64,000 nucleotides of DNA from NCBI RefSeq assembly GCF_947491795.1, contig NZ_CANLKW010000006.1:36294-100293 (forward strand), in the 5' to 3' direction. Positions within the stretch are counted from its first letter, which is position 1; every line of letters starts with the position of its first letter. Shown here piece by piece: positions 36,185 through 43,475 of this stretch. The DNA comes from an uncultured Roseobacter sp. GTDB taxonomy: Bacteria > Pseudomonadota > Alphaproteobacteria > Rhodobacterales > Rhodobacteraceae. The notes under the pieces were generated by a model that was not told the origin of the DNA, ran no database searches, and saw only the letters and a program-made list of their open reading frames with translations. Both the position numbers and the translations under genes were made by a program.

Positions 36185-36751
36185 TTGGATATCGGGCATC
36201 GCCTTCGCGCCATCCGGAAACAGCGTGGCCTTTCGCAGCGCGAACTTGCTGCGCGTGCGGGCCTCACGAACGGCACCATTTCTCTGATCGAAAAGAACCG
36301 GACCAGCCCGTCGGTGGCATCGCTCAAAAGCCTACTTGATGCGATTCCCATCTCTATGGCCGAGTTTTTCGCCACGATCGAGGAGACCGGTCAGAGCAAA
36401 TACTTCTACAAAGCGGGCGAGTTCACAGAGCTCGCACCGGGGAGCAAAGAGGGGAGCGGCGGGCAGCCGTTGTCCCTGCGCATGCTCGGGCATTCCCAGG
36501 AAACTGCTTTGCAGGTGCTGCACGAAAGATATGCGCCCGGTGCCGACACCGGCCCGGAGTTTCTGAGCCATGATGCCGAGGAGGCAGGCGTCATCATCCG
36601 CGGCAACATCGAGATAACCGTCGATGAGGAGGTCAGCGTACTGGGTCCGGGGGATGGCTATCTGTTCAACAGCCGACTGCCCCACCGTTTTCGGAACATC
36701 GGTGAAGAGGTTTGCGAAATCATTAGCGCCTGCACGCCGCCAAGTTTCTGA
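36185..36751 (+). CDS. XRE-cupin transcriptional regulator (PuuR-like)
   Basis: 188 aa, N-terminal XRE helix-turn-helix (RKQRGLSQRELAARAGLTNGTISLIEKN, written here in parts: LSQRELAARAGLTNGTIS) and C-terminal cupin (EEAGVIIRGNIEITVDEE, then PHRFRNIGEE). The start appears to be TTG at 36185, with AAGGA seven bases upstream; no ATG gives a complete helix-turn-helix. PuuR of E. coli, with this layout, represses putrescine use. Divergence from the GabT-like gene suggests that the regulator controls it in response to an amine or its product (inference). The 191-bp gap has an AT-rich stretch near 36020-36050 as a likely operator area. Confidence 0.85.
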   Translation: MDIGHRLRAIRKQRGLSQRELAARAGLTNGTISLIEKNRTSPSVASLKSLLDAIPISMAEFFATIEETGQSKYFYKAGEFTELAPGSKEGSGGQPLSLRMLGHSQETALQVLHERYAPGADTGPEFLSHDAEEAGVIIRGNIEITVDEEVSVLGPGDGYLFNSRLPHRFRNIGEEVCEIISACTPPSF

Positions 36752-36759
36752 CGCCGTCC

Positions 36760-36864
36760 TCAGTCTTCACCGCTGCTGCGGTTTTTCCCGCGTGTCGTCA
36801 GGTACACGAAAACCGCAACCAGAGTCAGAATAGCAAGGCCGTAAAAAAACGGGTCTTCAGACAT
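36760..36864 (-). CDS. 34-aa single-pass membrane protein, EcfG-controlled
   Basis: 34 aa: a short acidic N-terminus (MSEDPFF), one hydrophobic helix (YGLAILTLVAVFVYL) and a polar basic tail. AAAGGAGA lies 7 bases before the ATG at 36864, and an EcfG-type promoter match lies 36 bp upstream. The size is below the usual gene-calling cut-off. No function can be assigned; small membrane proteins like this often bind a larger membrane partner. Convergent with the XRE regulator. Confidence 0.72.
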   Translation of the reverse strand: MSEDPFFYGLAILTLVAVFVYLTTRGKNRSSGED

Positions 36865-36899
36865 GGTTCGATCTCCTTTCTCCTGAGGTTCACGGGTAC

Positions 36900-36925
36900 A
36901 ACGCGACGCGCGGGCAAAAAGTTCC
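36900..36925 (-). promoter_or_regulatory. EcfG-type promoter for the 34-aa protein gene
   Basis: On the - strand GGAAC (36925-36921), 17-bp spacer, CGTT (36903-36900). This matches the general stress response promoter GGAAC-N16/17-cGTT exactly. Oriented toward the gene ending at 36760. Confidence 0.8.
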
Positions 36926-36953
36926 GCCCGCAGGATCGCATAGCAAATAAAGG

Positions 36954-38678
36954 TTAATAATCCCGTATTCCCGGATCGCGGTGCCGGACCGGGAATGTCA
37001 GTTCAAGACGGTGGATATTATCCTCGAAACAGACCTCAACATGACCGTTCAGCTGCCGGGCAAACGCATTGATCAGCTGGGAGCCAAGACCTGTTCCCTC
37101 TGACCCATGTGCTCCTGATGTGCTGTTGGATATCGAAAAGACTGCTGTTTCCGGTTCGGTTTGTTTCAGCGACACCGCCAGCGTGGCAGCATGATCCGTG
37201 CCAGGTGCACCGATGTATTTCATAGCATTCGTCACAGCCTCGGACACCAGCAGCGTCAGAGGTGCTGCATCATCTGCATCCATGTGTACCGCATCATAGT
37301 CCTGGGTGACCTCCACACCGGATCCTGCGGGCAGGCCAATCACCAGCAACTGACCTACGATCTCACGCAGGAGCAGGCCAGCATCCGCCCGGTCCAGCGC
37401 ATCGGACTGATAGAGGTTCTTGTGCACGGTCGCGAGGCTGAGAATGCGATCCTGCAGGCGGCGCAGCACATCACGTGCGTCCTCGGACCGAGCCCGGCGG
37501 ATCTGCAGGTTCATAATTGACGATATCAGCTGCAGATTGTTTTTCACCCGGTGGTGCACTTCTTTGAGCAGGATATTCTTGTCGCGGATATTGTCTTCGA
37601 GCGCGGCCTCGTCGCGGATGATCGATTCCGCCATGCTGACAAAGGTCCCCTGAATTTCCTGCAGTTCCAGCGGGACATCATCCCCCATCGTCTTGCGCGG
37701 CAGTGCACGGTTGAACGCAAAGAGCCGCATCTGCCTGCCCAGCTTGCTGATGTGACGCACCGCGAGGCGATTGAGCGACCAGAATGCAACCACCAGGCTC
37801 GCCAGCCACATCAGAACGGGCAGGAAAATGCTCAACCGGCCGGTCTGGTCCGCGCTTTGCAGAACATCGTCATGCTGCCAGATGCTCATGGAATATGCGA
37901 CACCCGGAATGATCGGCACGACAGCATAAACGCTTTCTGTATCGCGTCGGTTCACATCAGAAAAAACAACGGGCTTTTCCCCGATCAGCGTGGCAAGGCT
38001 GCGGTTTTGCGGCAGATTGAGTGCCGAGGACTTCTGGCCCTGGTCCGACAGGAAAACCTCTCCCGATGCGTTGAATATCACCAGATCAAACGGCGACAGG
38101 GGCAAAGGTGGTCCCTGCGATGATCGGATGCGGGAAACTGGAATGGACAGCGTGATCCAGCCGACAAAGCGGTCGTTTGAGTAAAATGGCTCGAAAAGTA
38201 CAAGAACGGTTTCCTGCGTCATTGGTCCGGCTTCGTGCCGCGTGATCGTGCGGACTGGCTCCTGCGGCAATGACTGGAAAACCGCAGTGTCCCGGAAACT
38301 GTCGCCCGCCCGCGCCGATGAGCAGCGCATGGCACCATCAGCGGACAGCAATCCTACCAGCGAAAAATGTTCCGCATCCTGCTGATAGCGCCGCAAAAAC
38401 CGATTGCAGGTTTCGGGGTCGTCAATGGCCACACGGATGACCGAGGCCAACGCCTCTGCCGTGCCAAATGCCTGCTGGATGATCGTCCGCTCAGCGCTGG
38501 AAGACTGTTCAGTCAGGCCCAGCAGCGACAACTCCGCACTGCGTTCTGCCTGCCGGGCGATTTCCTGGGTCTGCACAATCGCGATCACACCAAAGGGCAG
38601 CAATGCCAGCGACAGAAACAAAAGGATCCTGAACGCGAGGCCGCGAAAAATGTTTTCACTCAGAAACCCGCCGGTCAT
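36954..38678 (-). CDS. Membrane sensor histidine kinase, HisKA_2 type (PhyK-like)
   Basis: 574 aa. Transmembrane helices at about 11-33 and 278-300 flank a periplasmic sensor domain of ~245 residues with Cache-like character. The cytoplasmic part has a HAMP-like linker, the HisKA_2 phosphoacceptor motif LLKEVHHRVKNNLQLISS near residue 380, and an ATPase domain (VSEAVTNAMKYIG, GTGLGSQLI). HisKA_2/HWE kinases phosphorylate PhyR to trigger the general stress response. It is 2 bp downstream of ecfG and on the same transcript, so it is probably the cognate kinase. Confidence 0.88.
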   Translation of the reverse strand: MTGGFLSENIFRGLAFRILLFLSLALLPFGVIAIVQTQEIARQAERSAELSLLGLTEQSSSAERTIIQQAFGTAEALASVIRVAIDDPETCNRFLRRYQQDAEHFSLVGLLSADGAMRCSSARAGDSFRDTAVFQSLPQEPVRTITRHEAGPMTQETVLVLFEPFYSNDRFVGWITLSIPVSRIRSSQGPPLPLSPFDLVIFNASGEVFLSDQGQKSSALNLPQNRSLATLIGEKPVVFSDVNRRDTESVYAVVPIIPGVAYSMSIWQHDDVLQSADQTGRLSIFLPVLMWLASLVVAFWSLNRLAVRHISKLGRQMRLFAFNRALPRKTMGDDVPLELQEIQGTFVSMAESIIRDEAALEDNIRDKNILLKEVHHRVKNNLQLISSIMNLQIRRARSEDARDVLRRLQDRILSLATVHKNLYQSDALDRADAGLLLREIVGQLLVIGLPAGSGVEVTQDYDAVHMDADDAAPLTLLVSEAVTNAMKYIGAPGTDHAATLAVSLKQTEPETAVFSISNSTSGAHGSEGTGLGSQLINAFARQLNGHVEVCFEDNIHRLELTFPVRHRDPGIRDY

Positions 38679-38680
38679 GA

Positions 38681-39238
38681 TCAGAAAGAGGCCGCCTTTG
38701 AGGCAGAGATCACCGACATTGTCGCCTCGTCCGTCAGCTCCAGCGCTTCATCCTCGTTCAGATGCATCAGCTCTGCCAGCCGCTGGCGGGCCCGGTTGGT
38801 CCGGCTTTTGATCGTACCGATGGCAACCCCGCACATCTCTGCGGCATCTTCATATGAAAATCCAGAGGCACCGACGAGCAACAGCGCCTCGCGCTGCTCA
38901 TCACTGAGCTGCGCAAAAGCATCGCGGAAATCCGTCATCTGCAGACGACCGTCGTGCGCGGGTTTCTCTGCCAGCGCTTCGGTGTGTACACCATCCACAT
39001 CGGCAACCTCGCGCCGCGCTTTGCGACGGGACGAATAGTAAGTGTTGCGCAGAATGGTAAACAGCCAGGCACGCATATTGGTGCCCTCCTGAAACTTGTC
39101 CATATTTGTCCAGGCTTTCACGACTGTGTCCTGCACCATATCATCTGCGGTCGCCCCGTTGCGCGTCAGACTGATCGCAAAGGCACGCATCGCCGGCAGG
39201 TGTTCCACCAGCTCATCACGCGGGTCCGGCGTGCTCAT
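38681..39238 (-). CDS. ecfG: General stress response ECF sigma factor EcfG
   Basis: 185 aa ECF sigma factor: region 2 with DDMVQDTVVKAWTNMDKF and MRAWLFTILRNTYYS, region 4 with LSDEQREALLLVGASGFSYEDAAEM and the recognition helix VAIGTIKSRTNRARQRL. The family groups as EcfG (ECF15), held inactive by NepR and released by phosphorylated PhyR. ATGA overlap with nepR (39235-39238) and the divergent phyR give the standard alphaproteobacterial arrangement. Confidence 0.94.
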   Translation of the reverse strand: MSTPDPRDELVEHLPAMRAFAISLTRNGATADDMVQDTVVKAWTNMDKFQEGTNMRAWLFTILRNTYYSSRRKARREVADVDGVHTEALAEKPAHDGRLQMTDFRDAFAQLSDEQREALLLVGASGFSYEDAAEMCGVAIGTIKSRTNRARQRLAELMHLNEDEALELTDEATMSVISASKAASF

Positions 39239-39393
39239 TTTTCTTTGTCCTTCGCCTGATCCTGTTCTTTCAACGCCTTCAGCAGGTCGGTGAAACGATC
39301 AGGAATACCTTCCTCAAGCGCTTCGTCGTAAACGCGTCTGAGATTTTCATCGATGACGCTTTCGCGCTTACGATCAGTGCCGGACTGGGCCAT
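39235..39393 (-). CDS. nepR: Anti-sigma factor NepR
   Basis: 52 aa from ATG at 39393 (MAQSGTDRKRES). Short basic-then-acidic helical protein with the NepR core VIDENLRRVYDEALEEGIPD followed by RFTDLLKAL. It binds EcfG under normal growth and is sequestered by phosphorylated PhyR. A longer in-frame start at 39525 runs into the phyR 5' end and lies above the promoter, so it is rejected. First gene of nepR-ecfG-kinase. Confidence 0.92.
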   Translation of the reverse strand: MAQSGTDRKRESVIDENLRRVYDEALEEGIPDRFTDLLKALKEQDQAKDKEK

Positions 39394-39441
39394 AAAGAGA
39401 CAGCTCTCCTGGAAAAGGGACATGCACATGTCATTTTGTCT

Positions 39442-39466
39442 GGAACAAAACGCACAGTTCCACGTT
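39442..39466 (+). promoter_or_regulatory. EcfG-type promoter for phyR
   Basis: GGAAC at 39442-39446, 16-bp spacer, CGTT at 39463-39466, reading toward phyR, whose start is 38 bp downstream. Exact consensus match. It overlaps the oppositely directed nepR promoter over most of its length. Confidence 0.88.
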
Positions 39467-39473
39467 TGGTTCC
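39449..39473 (-). promoter_or_regulatory. EcfG-type promoter for nepR-ecfG-kinase
   Basis: On the - strand GGAAC (39473-39469), 16-bp spacer, CGTT (39452-39449). Exact consensus match with the same spacer as the phyR promoter, so the operon encoding EcfG is under its own control. Confidence 0.88.
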
Positions 39474-39503
39474 GACAAATATCAGAAAAAAGGAAATCCT
39501 GGA

Positions 39504-40313
39504 ATGACCGATGCCTCTGCGCCAACAGACATCAGCGAGAAACTTGGTGAGGTTCTGCCATACCTGCGCCGTTTTGCACGTGCGATGACCGGCAGTCAGT
39601 CCAGCGGAGACCGGTTTGCAGCCGCCGCGCTGGAAGCTATTCTGGCAGACCGCTCGGTACTCTCCGGGTTTGATGTCAAAACAGGTGTTTTCCGGGTGCT
39701 CTACCGCATCTGGGCCTCCGCAGGTGCGCCCGTGGAAACCGGGGAAAGCGGGCTCAAAGCACGGGCGCAGAAACACCTCGCGCGGCTCACCGAAGACAGC
39801 CGCGAAGCGCTTCTTCTGCACACCATCGAAGGGTTTGCCTTTGGAGAGATTGCACAGATCATCGATGTGACCCAGGCAGAGGCCGAAGAGCTGGTGAGCA
39901 TCGCGCGGCGCGAGATGGCCTCTGTGGTGTCCGGCTCGGTCATGATCATCGAAGACGAGGCCATCATCGCCATGGATCTTGAGAACATCGTCTCGGAAAT
40001 GGGTCACCGGGTGACCGGGGTGGCCAGAACCCGCGACGAGGCTGCGACACTCGGCGCAAGCGAAACGCCCGATCTTATCCTCGCTGATATTCAGCTGGCG
40101 GATAACTCTTCGGGTATCGACGCCGTCAACGATCTGATTGCAAGCCTCGGCGACAGACCTGTGATATTCATCACTGCTTTCCCGGAACGCCTGCTGACCG
40201 GAGACAAACATGAGCCTGCGTTCCTGATCTCAAAGCCATATACAGAAGATCAGGTCGTTTCTGCCGTGAGCCAGGCGATGTTCTTTTCCAGCACTGAAAC
40301 GCTGCATACCTGA
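39504..40313 (+). CDS. phyR: General stress response regulator PhyR
   Basis: 269 aa. N-terminal EcfG sigma-like domain (about residues 10-135, EDSREALLLHTIEGFAFGEIAQI resembling region 4; written in part) followed by a C-terminal receiver domain (VMIIEDEAIIAMDLENIV, acceptor Asp in LILADIQLADNSS near residue 195, and the K in LISKPY). On phosphorylation the sigma-like domain binds NepR and frees EcfG. Divergent from nepR-ecfG across 110 bp; its own promoter matches the EcfG consensus. Classical length and layout. Confidence 0.95.
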   Translation: MTDASAPTDISEKLGEVLPYLRRFARAMTGSQSSGDRFAAAALEAILADRSVLSGFDVKTGVFRVLYRIWASAGAPVETGESGLKARAQKHLARLTEDSREALLLHTIEGFAFGEIAQIIDVTQAEAEELVSIARREMASVVSGSVMIIEDEAIIAMDLENIVSEMGHRVTGVARTRDEAATLGASETPDLILADIQLADNSSGIDAVNDLIASLGDRPVIFITAFPERLLTGDKHEPAFLISKPYTEDQVVSAVSQAMFFSSTETLHT

Positions 40314-40331
40314 CGGATCAGCGGCCCCGGT

Positions 40332-40360
40332 GTGCAGCCTTGCGGGGCTGCACCACTTTT
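40332..40360 (+). terminator. Rho-independent terminator after phyR
   Basis: 8-bp stem GTGCAGCC/GGCTGCAC (40332-40339 with 40346-40353) followed by CACTTTTTAAT. It lies 18 bp after the phyR stop and ends that transcript. Confidence 0.85.
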
Positions 40361-40440
40361 TAATCATAATTACGCCTGTTTTGGTGATTAACCAATTTTT
40401 CAGAGCTGCCTGACAGGGTGGTACTGAGCGAGGTGTTGCC

Positions 40441-40779
40441 ATGACAGGATCCAGAATGAGAAGGCTTATCCGTCGGATTTTTTCGGTGACCGTTCTGGCA
40501 AGCGTGGTGACCGTTGTTCCCGCAGTCTCTTCCGTTCCCGCGCACAAGGTTGAGTACCGGTCAGCACCGGTTGTTGATGTACAACAGGTTCCGGGCAGAG
40601 ATCTGGCAGAACGGTTTGTAACCGTTGATCTGGATGGTCGTCATCACAGAATTCGCACATCAGAAGACCAGTTGGCCGCAACGCCCGGCAACCAGGTCTG
40701 CATTTCAAAACGTACATTGCTGCGCGATCACTGGGTCATCTATACCCTCAAAGCTCCGGGCCTTTGCACGCCCGTCTGA
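40441..40779 (+). CDS. Secreted small protein of unknown function
   Basis: 112 aa. A signal peptide (basic MTGSRMRRLIRRIF, then a VTVLASVVTVVPAV hydrophobic stretch) is followed by a ~75-residue mature part with two Cys (VCISKRT and GLCTPV) that could form a disulfide. No family recognised. It lies between terminators at 40332 and 40791, so it is a single-gene unit within the stress island. I found no EcfG promoter match in its 127-bp upstream region. Confidence 0.7.
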   Translation: MTGSRMRRLIRRIFSVTVLASVVTVVPAVSSVPAHKVEYRSAPVVDVQQVPGRDLAERFVTVDLDGRHHRIRTSEDQLAATPGNQVCISKRTLLRDHWVIYTLKAPGLCTPV

Positions 40780-40790
40780 GCATAAAAAAA

Positions 40791-40813
40791 CCCCGCCTTG
40801 CAGCGGGGTCCCT
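40791..40813. terminator. Bidirectional terminator between convergent genes
   Basis: 6-bp stem CCCCGC/GCGGGG (40791-40796 with 40803-40808), preceded by seven A and followed by TCCCTTTG. It ends the secreted-protein transcript rightward and the dps transcript leftward. Confidence 0.82.
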
Positions 40814-40834
40814 TTGTTTACATCCGGTTTCCGG

Positions 40835-41332
40835 TCAGCTTTTGGAAACAGACCGCAGCATCCACGCTGCTTTCTCGTGAAATGTGGCCCGCGCGACGGC
40901 CAGATCCTCTGTCACCGGATCACCATGCTCTCCGGCAATGCGGATGAGCGCGTGCATGCGGTGCGCAATACGCTCGTGATCTGCAGCGAGGCTCTGACAC
41001 ATCTCGCCGGCAGAGGCTGGTTTTTCATCGTCCTGAACAACCGAGTTGGCAACAATTGCCGAGAGCGTCGAGGGCGCGAGCTGCCCCAGAGAGCGGATGC
41101 GCTCAGCGATCTCATCGGCCGCTTCAAAAAGATCCTGGTACTGCTCTTCCGTCAGATTATGCACGGCAAAGAACATCGGTCCTTCGACATTCCAGTGAAC
41201 AGCATGTGTTTTGAAAATCAGACGGTATGTGTCCGCCAGCATATTCTCGAGACCCTGCGCCATGGCTTCGGTGTCGCGGACACCGGTGCTGACGTCGGTG
41301 GATTCGGGCACTACGTTCAATGCGCTTGTCAT
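40835..41332 (-). CDS. dps: Dps-type DNA-protecting ferritin-like protein
   Basis: 165 aa Dps dodecamer subunit, ferroxidase-type. Conserved metal-site residues appear in KTHAVHWNVEGPMFFAVH (helix A) and LFEAADEIAERIR (helix B). Dps binds DNA and oxidises Fe(II) with hydrogen peroxide, protecting cells in starvation and oxidative stress. An exact EcfG promoter match sits 30 bp upstream, as expected for a core general stress gene. Confidence 0.93.
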   Translation of the reverse strand: MTSALNVVPESTDVSTGVRDTEAMAQGLENMLADTYRLIFKTHAVHWNVEGPMFFAVHNLTEEQYQDLFEAADEIAERIRSLGQLAPSTLSAIVANSVVQDDEKPASAGEMCQSLAADHERIAHRMHALIRIAGEHGDPVTEDLAVARATFHEKAAWMLRSVSKS

Positions 41333-41361
41333 ATCAATCTCCTGTATTGGTTCACCGGATC

Positions 41362-41386
41362 AACGCGTGAGACCGCACAGGGTTCC
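41362..41386 (-). promoter_or_regulatory. EcfG-type promoter for dps
   Basis: On the - strand GGAAC (41386-41382), 16-bp spacer, CGTT (41365-41362). Exact match. It lies in the 57-bp gap after the YihY gene, just inside its 3' end. Confidence 0.85.
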
Positions 41387-41389
41387 TGA

Positions 41390-42292
41390 TTATTCCTCGG
41401 AAATGTTGTCTGTTTCTACAGGTTCCGGCGCCGGCGGGCCCTGGAGCGCCGCCTCCCGGCGCAGTTCCAGTTCTGCATTCAAAGCGGCACCCACCAGAAC
41501 AATGAACGTACTGATCCAGAGCCAGACAAGCATCGCAATCACAGCCCCGATCGAGCCGTAAACTTCGTTATAATTGCCGAAGTGCGAGACATAATACGAA
41601 AAAGTAATCGAGACTGCAGCCCATGCCAGAACAGAAAAAACAGCGCCCGGGGTCACCCAGCCGATGGGGATACCCGACCGGTTGGGCCCATAGCGATAAA
41701 GCAGTCCGATGCCTGCAAAAATTACTGCAAGGGCAATGGTCCACCGCAGCACCTGCAACGTAAATCCTGCCACCGGCCCCAGAGGTAGAAACGCCAGAGC
41801 CACAGGAACAACCACGACCATCAACAATGCGACAACACCGACCGAAACGAGGCTGACGGTGAGAAACAAAGCCCGCACATAATGGCGCCAGGTTGCCCTG
41901 CCCTCTTTTCCGTACACCGCATTCAGGCCCTGCATCACCGCGCCGGTTCCGGCACGCGCCGACCAGAGCGCCAGAAACAATGAAATGCCGCCCGCCCAGC
42001 CGAGTTTGTCCGAGCTGGTACTGACCAGGCCCACGATCTGCGCATTCAGGATGTCATAAACATCGGCGGGCATCAGCCCTTTGAACTGCTCAAGTTGCAT
42101 GACCACAACTGCCGGGTCTGCAATCAGGCTCAGAACGGCGATCAGAGCGGCGAGCGCCGGAAAAAGGGACAGCATCGAAAAAAAAGCAACACCAGCCGCA
42201 ATCAGGCTGATGTTGTTTCTTCCGACCTGTCCGAAGGCGGCGAAAGCGGCTGCCCTGTAGGTCGCCAGTGGATAGCGCAGTGGCGCAATCAT
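41390..42292 (-). CDS. YihY/virulence factor BrkB-family membrane protein
   Basis: 300 aa from ATG at 42292 (MIAPLRYPLATYRAA); an upstream in-frame start at 42349 falls in the preceding gene. Six transmembrane segments, the YihY/BrkB signature NNISLIAAGVAFFSMLSLFPALAAL (in parts: NISLIAAGVAFFSMLSLFP), and an acidic cytoplasmic tail. Function of the family is unsettled (an older RNase BN assignment is wrong). One base after the PLDc_N gene, so the pair shares a promoter matching the EcfG consensus. Confidence 0.86.
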   Translation of the reverse strand: MIAPLRYPLATYRAAAFAAFGQVGRNNISLIAAGVAFFSMLSLFPALAALIAVLSLIADPAVVVMQLEQFKGLMPADVYDILNAQIVGLVSTSSDKLGWAGGISLFLALWSARAGTGAVMQGLNAVYGKEGRATWRHYVRALFLTVSLVSVGVVALLMVVVVPVALAFLPLGPVAGFTLQVLRWTIALAVIFAGIGLLYRYGPNRSGIPIGWVTPGAVFSVLAWAAVSITFSYYVSHFGNYNEVYGSIGAVIAMLVWLWISTFIVLVGAALNAELELRREAALQGPPAPEPVETDNISEE

Positions 42293-42293
42293 G

Positions 42294-42482
42294 TCAGACG
42301 GCGGACCGCACCGAGCGCGGGCCGGCAAGGAACCAGACGACAAAGCCAATGAGCGGCAGGACCAGAATGAGAAGCGTCCATATCACTTTGCGTCCTGTGG
42401 TTGCAGAAGATCCGATCACCGAGATGATAGCCCAAACATTGAGCGCCAACAGGATAAATCCGCCTACACCTGCATATTCCAT
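42294..42482 (-). CDS. Small PLDc_N-domain membrane protein
   Basis: 62 aa with two transmembrane helices (about residues 6-26 and 33-53) and the PLDc_N signature WTLLILVLPLIGFVVWFLAGPR. This domain is usually the N-terminus of cardiolipin synthase-like proteins; alone it is a common stress-induced small membrane protein of unknown role. RBS AAAAGGAGAAG precedes the ATG. First gene of a two-gene unit with YihY. Confidence 0.83.
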   Translation of the reverse strand: MEYAGVGGFILLALNVWAIISVIGSSATTGRKVIWTLLILVLPLIGFVVWFLAGPRSVRSAV

Positions 42483-42512
42483 TGTAACTTCTCCTTTTCA
42501 GTTCACGGATAC

Positions 42513-42538
42513 AACTCGGAAGTCTTGTCGAAAGTTCC
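42513..42538 (-). promoter_or_regulatory. Probable EcfG-type promoter for the PLDc_N-YihY pair
   Basis: On the - strand GGAAC (42538-42534), 17-bp spacer, AGTT (42516-42513). The -35 is exact, the -10 differs from CGTT in its least conserved first base. Placed 31 bp before the gene start. Confidence 0.68.
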
Positions 42539-42545
42539 AAAAATG

Positions 42546-43376
42546 TCAGGCAGCGGGCAATTCATCCCGCACCTGTCCCCAGGCCATTAGAGTAAAAATG
42601 ACCGTGCCGCCGATGATGTTGCCGGCCAGTACAGGCAGGAAAAAGGTACTGATCGCGGCAGAGGGCAGCAGGTCACCCATCAGGATAAGCACTGCCATCT
42701 CGACGGACCCGGCGACAATGTGCGTAAAGTCACCGGCAGCGATCAGCCATGTGAAGGTCAGGATGAGCAGAAAGCCTGCACCGTCCGCCTGGGGCAGCAT
42801 CCACACGATCAGGGCAACAATGACCCCGGCCGGAATGGCGCGCCAGAAGCCCATCTGGGCTCCCATGCCCGTGGCATGGTGAGACAGGTCAACGACCGAC
42901 TGCATAATCTCAGGCGCGATGGCGGGCGTGAACACAAACAGGCTGGCGACCGCAAAAGCACCCACGACATTCGCCGCGAGAACAATGCCCCAGAGCCGGA
43001 GCATGGCCAGAAGTGATCCCCAGCTGCGCGACACCATTACCGGCAGCACAGTCGTGATCGTGTTTTCAGTGAAAAGCTGCATCCGTCCAAGAATAACAGC
43101 GAGGAAACCCAAGGAATAGCCAGCGTTTTCAATAATGTAGGACGAGGGTGCATCAGGCAGATACGTGCGGAAAATGGCCTCGCCCAGAACGGACAGGCTG
43201 ATCATCACCCCTGCTGCAATGCCGGACCAGACCAGTGATCGCTTTGGCCGCGACATTTCTTCTTCGCCTTCGCGCCGGATGATTTCATAAATCAGCTTGG
43301 GCGCGATCGCTCCGGCTTCGCGAACCTTGTTTTCTTCTTCTTTTTTTTCTGTGTCGCTATGCGTCGCCGTGTTCAT
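42546..43376 (-). CDS. FNT-family (formate/nitrite transporter) channel
   Basis: 276 aa from ATG at 43376 (MNTATHSD), with AAAGGAG 7 bases upstream. A charged N-terminus (EKKEEENK, then EEEMSRPKR) leads to six transmembrane helices with FNT features: LGRMQLFTENT, GNIIGGTVIF and WANVVGA-like segments (LAANVVGAFAVASL). FNT channels pass formate, nitrite, lactate or hydrosulfide. Close relatives are often found with stress genes in alphaproteobacteria. An EcfG promoter match lies 47 bp upstream, so stress induction is likely. Confidence 0.85.
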   Translation of the reverse strand: MNTATHSDTEKKEEENKVREAGAIAPKLIYEIIRREGEEEMSRPKRSLVWSGIAAGVMISLSVLGEAIFRTYLPDAPSSYIIENAGYSLGFLAVILGRMQLFTENTITTVLPVMVSRSWGSLLAMLRLWGIVLAANVVGAFAVASLFVFTPAIAPEIMQSVVDLSHHATGMGAQMGFWRAIPAGVIVALIVWMLPQADGAGFLLILTFTWLIAAGDFTHIVAGSVEMAVLILMGDLLPSAAISTFFLPVLAGNIIGGTVIFTLMAWGQVRDELPAA

Positions 43377-43422
43377 TCTTTCTCCTTTCGCGCCCGCAAT
43401 TGGCGGGCATCGCTTGACACCC

Positions 43423-43448
43423 AACGTGTCGTGCGCCCAAGAAGTTCC
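43423..43448 (-). promoter_or_regulatory. EcfG-type promoter for the FNT channel gene
   Basis: On the - strand GGAAC (43448-43444), 17-bp spacer, CGTT (43426-43423). Exact match. The -35 lies in a palindromic GTTCCGGAAC, but no matching -10 follows on the + strand. Confidence 0.8.
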
Positions 43449-43475
43449 GGAACAATTCTACACAGGATTTCCGGA

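Noticed and set aside
40314..40440. EcfG promoter for the secreted protein at 40441
   Set aside because: No GGAAC with a properly spaced CGTT was found in the upstream 127 bp.
43449..43475. EcfG promoter for the class V enzyme on the + strand
   Set aside because: GGAAC is present in the palindromic GTTCCGGAAC, but no CGTT follows at 16 or 17 bases.
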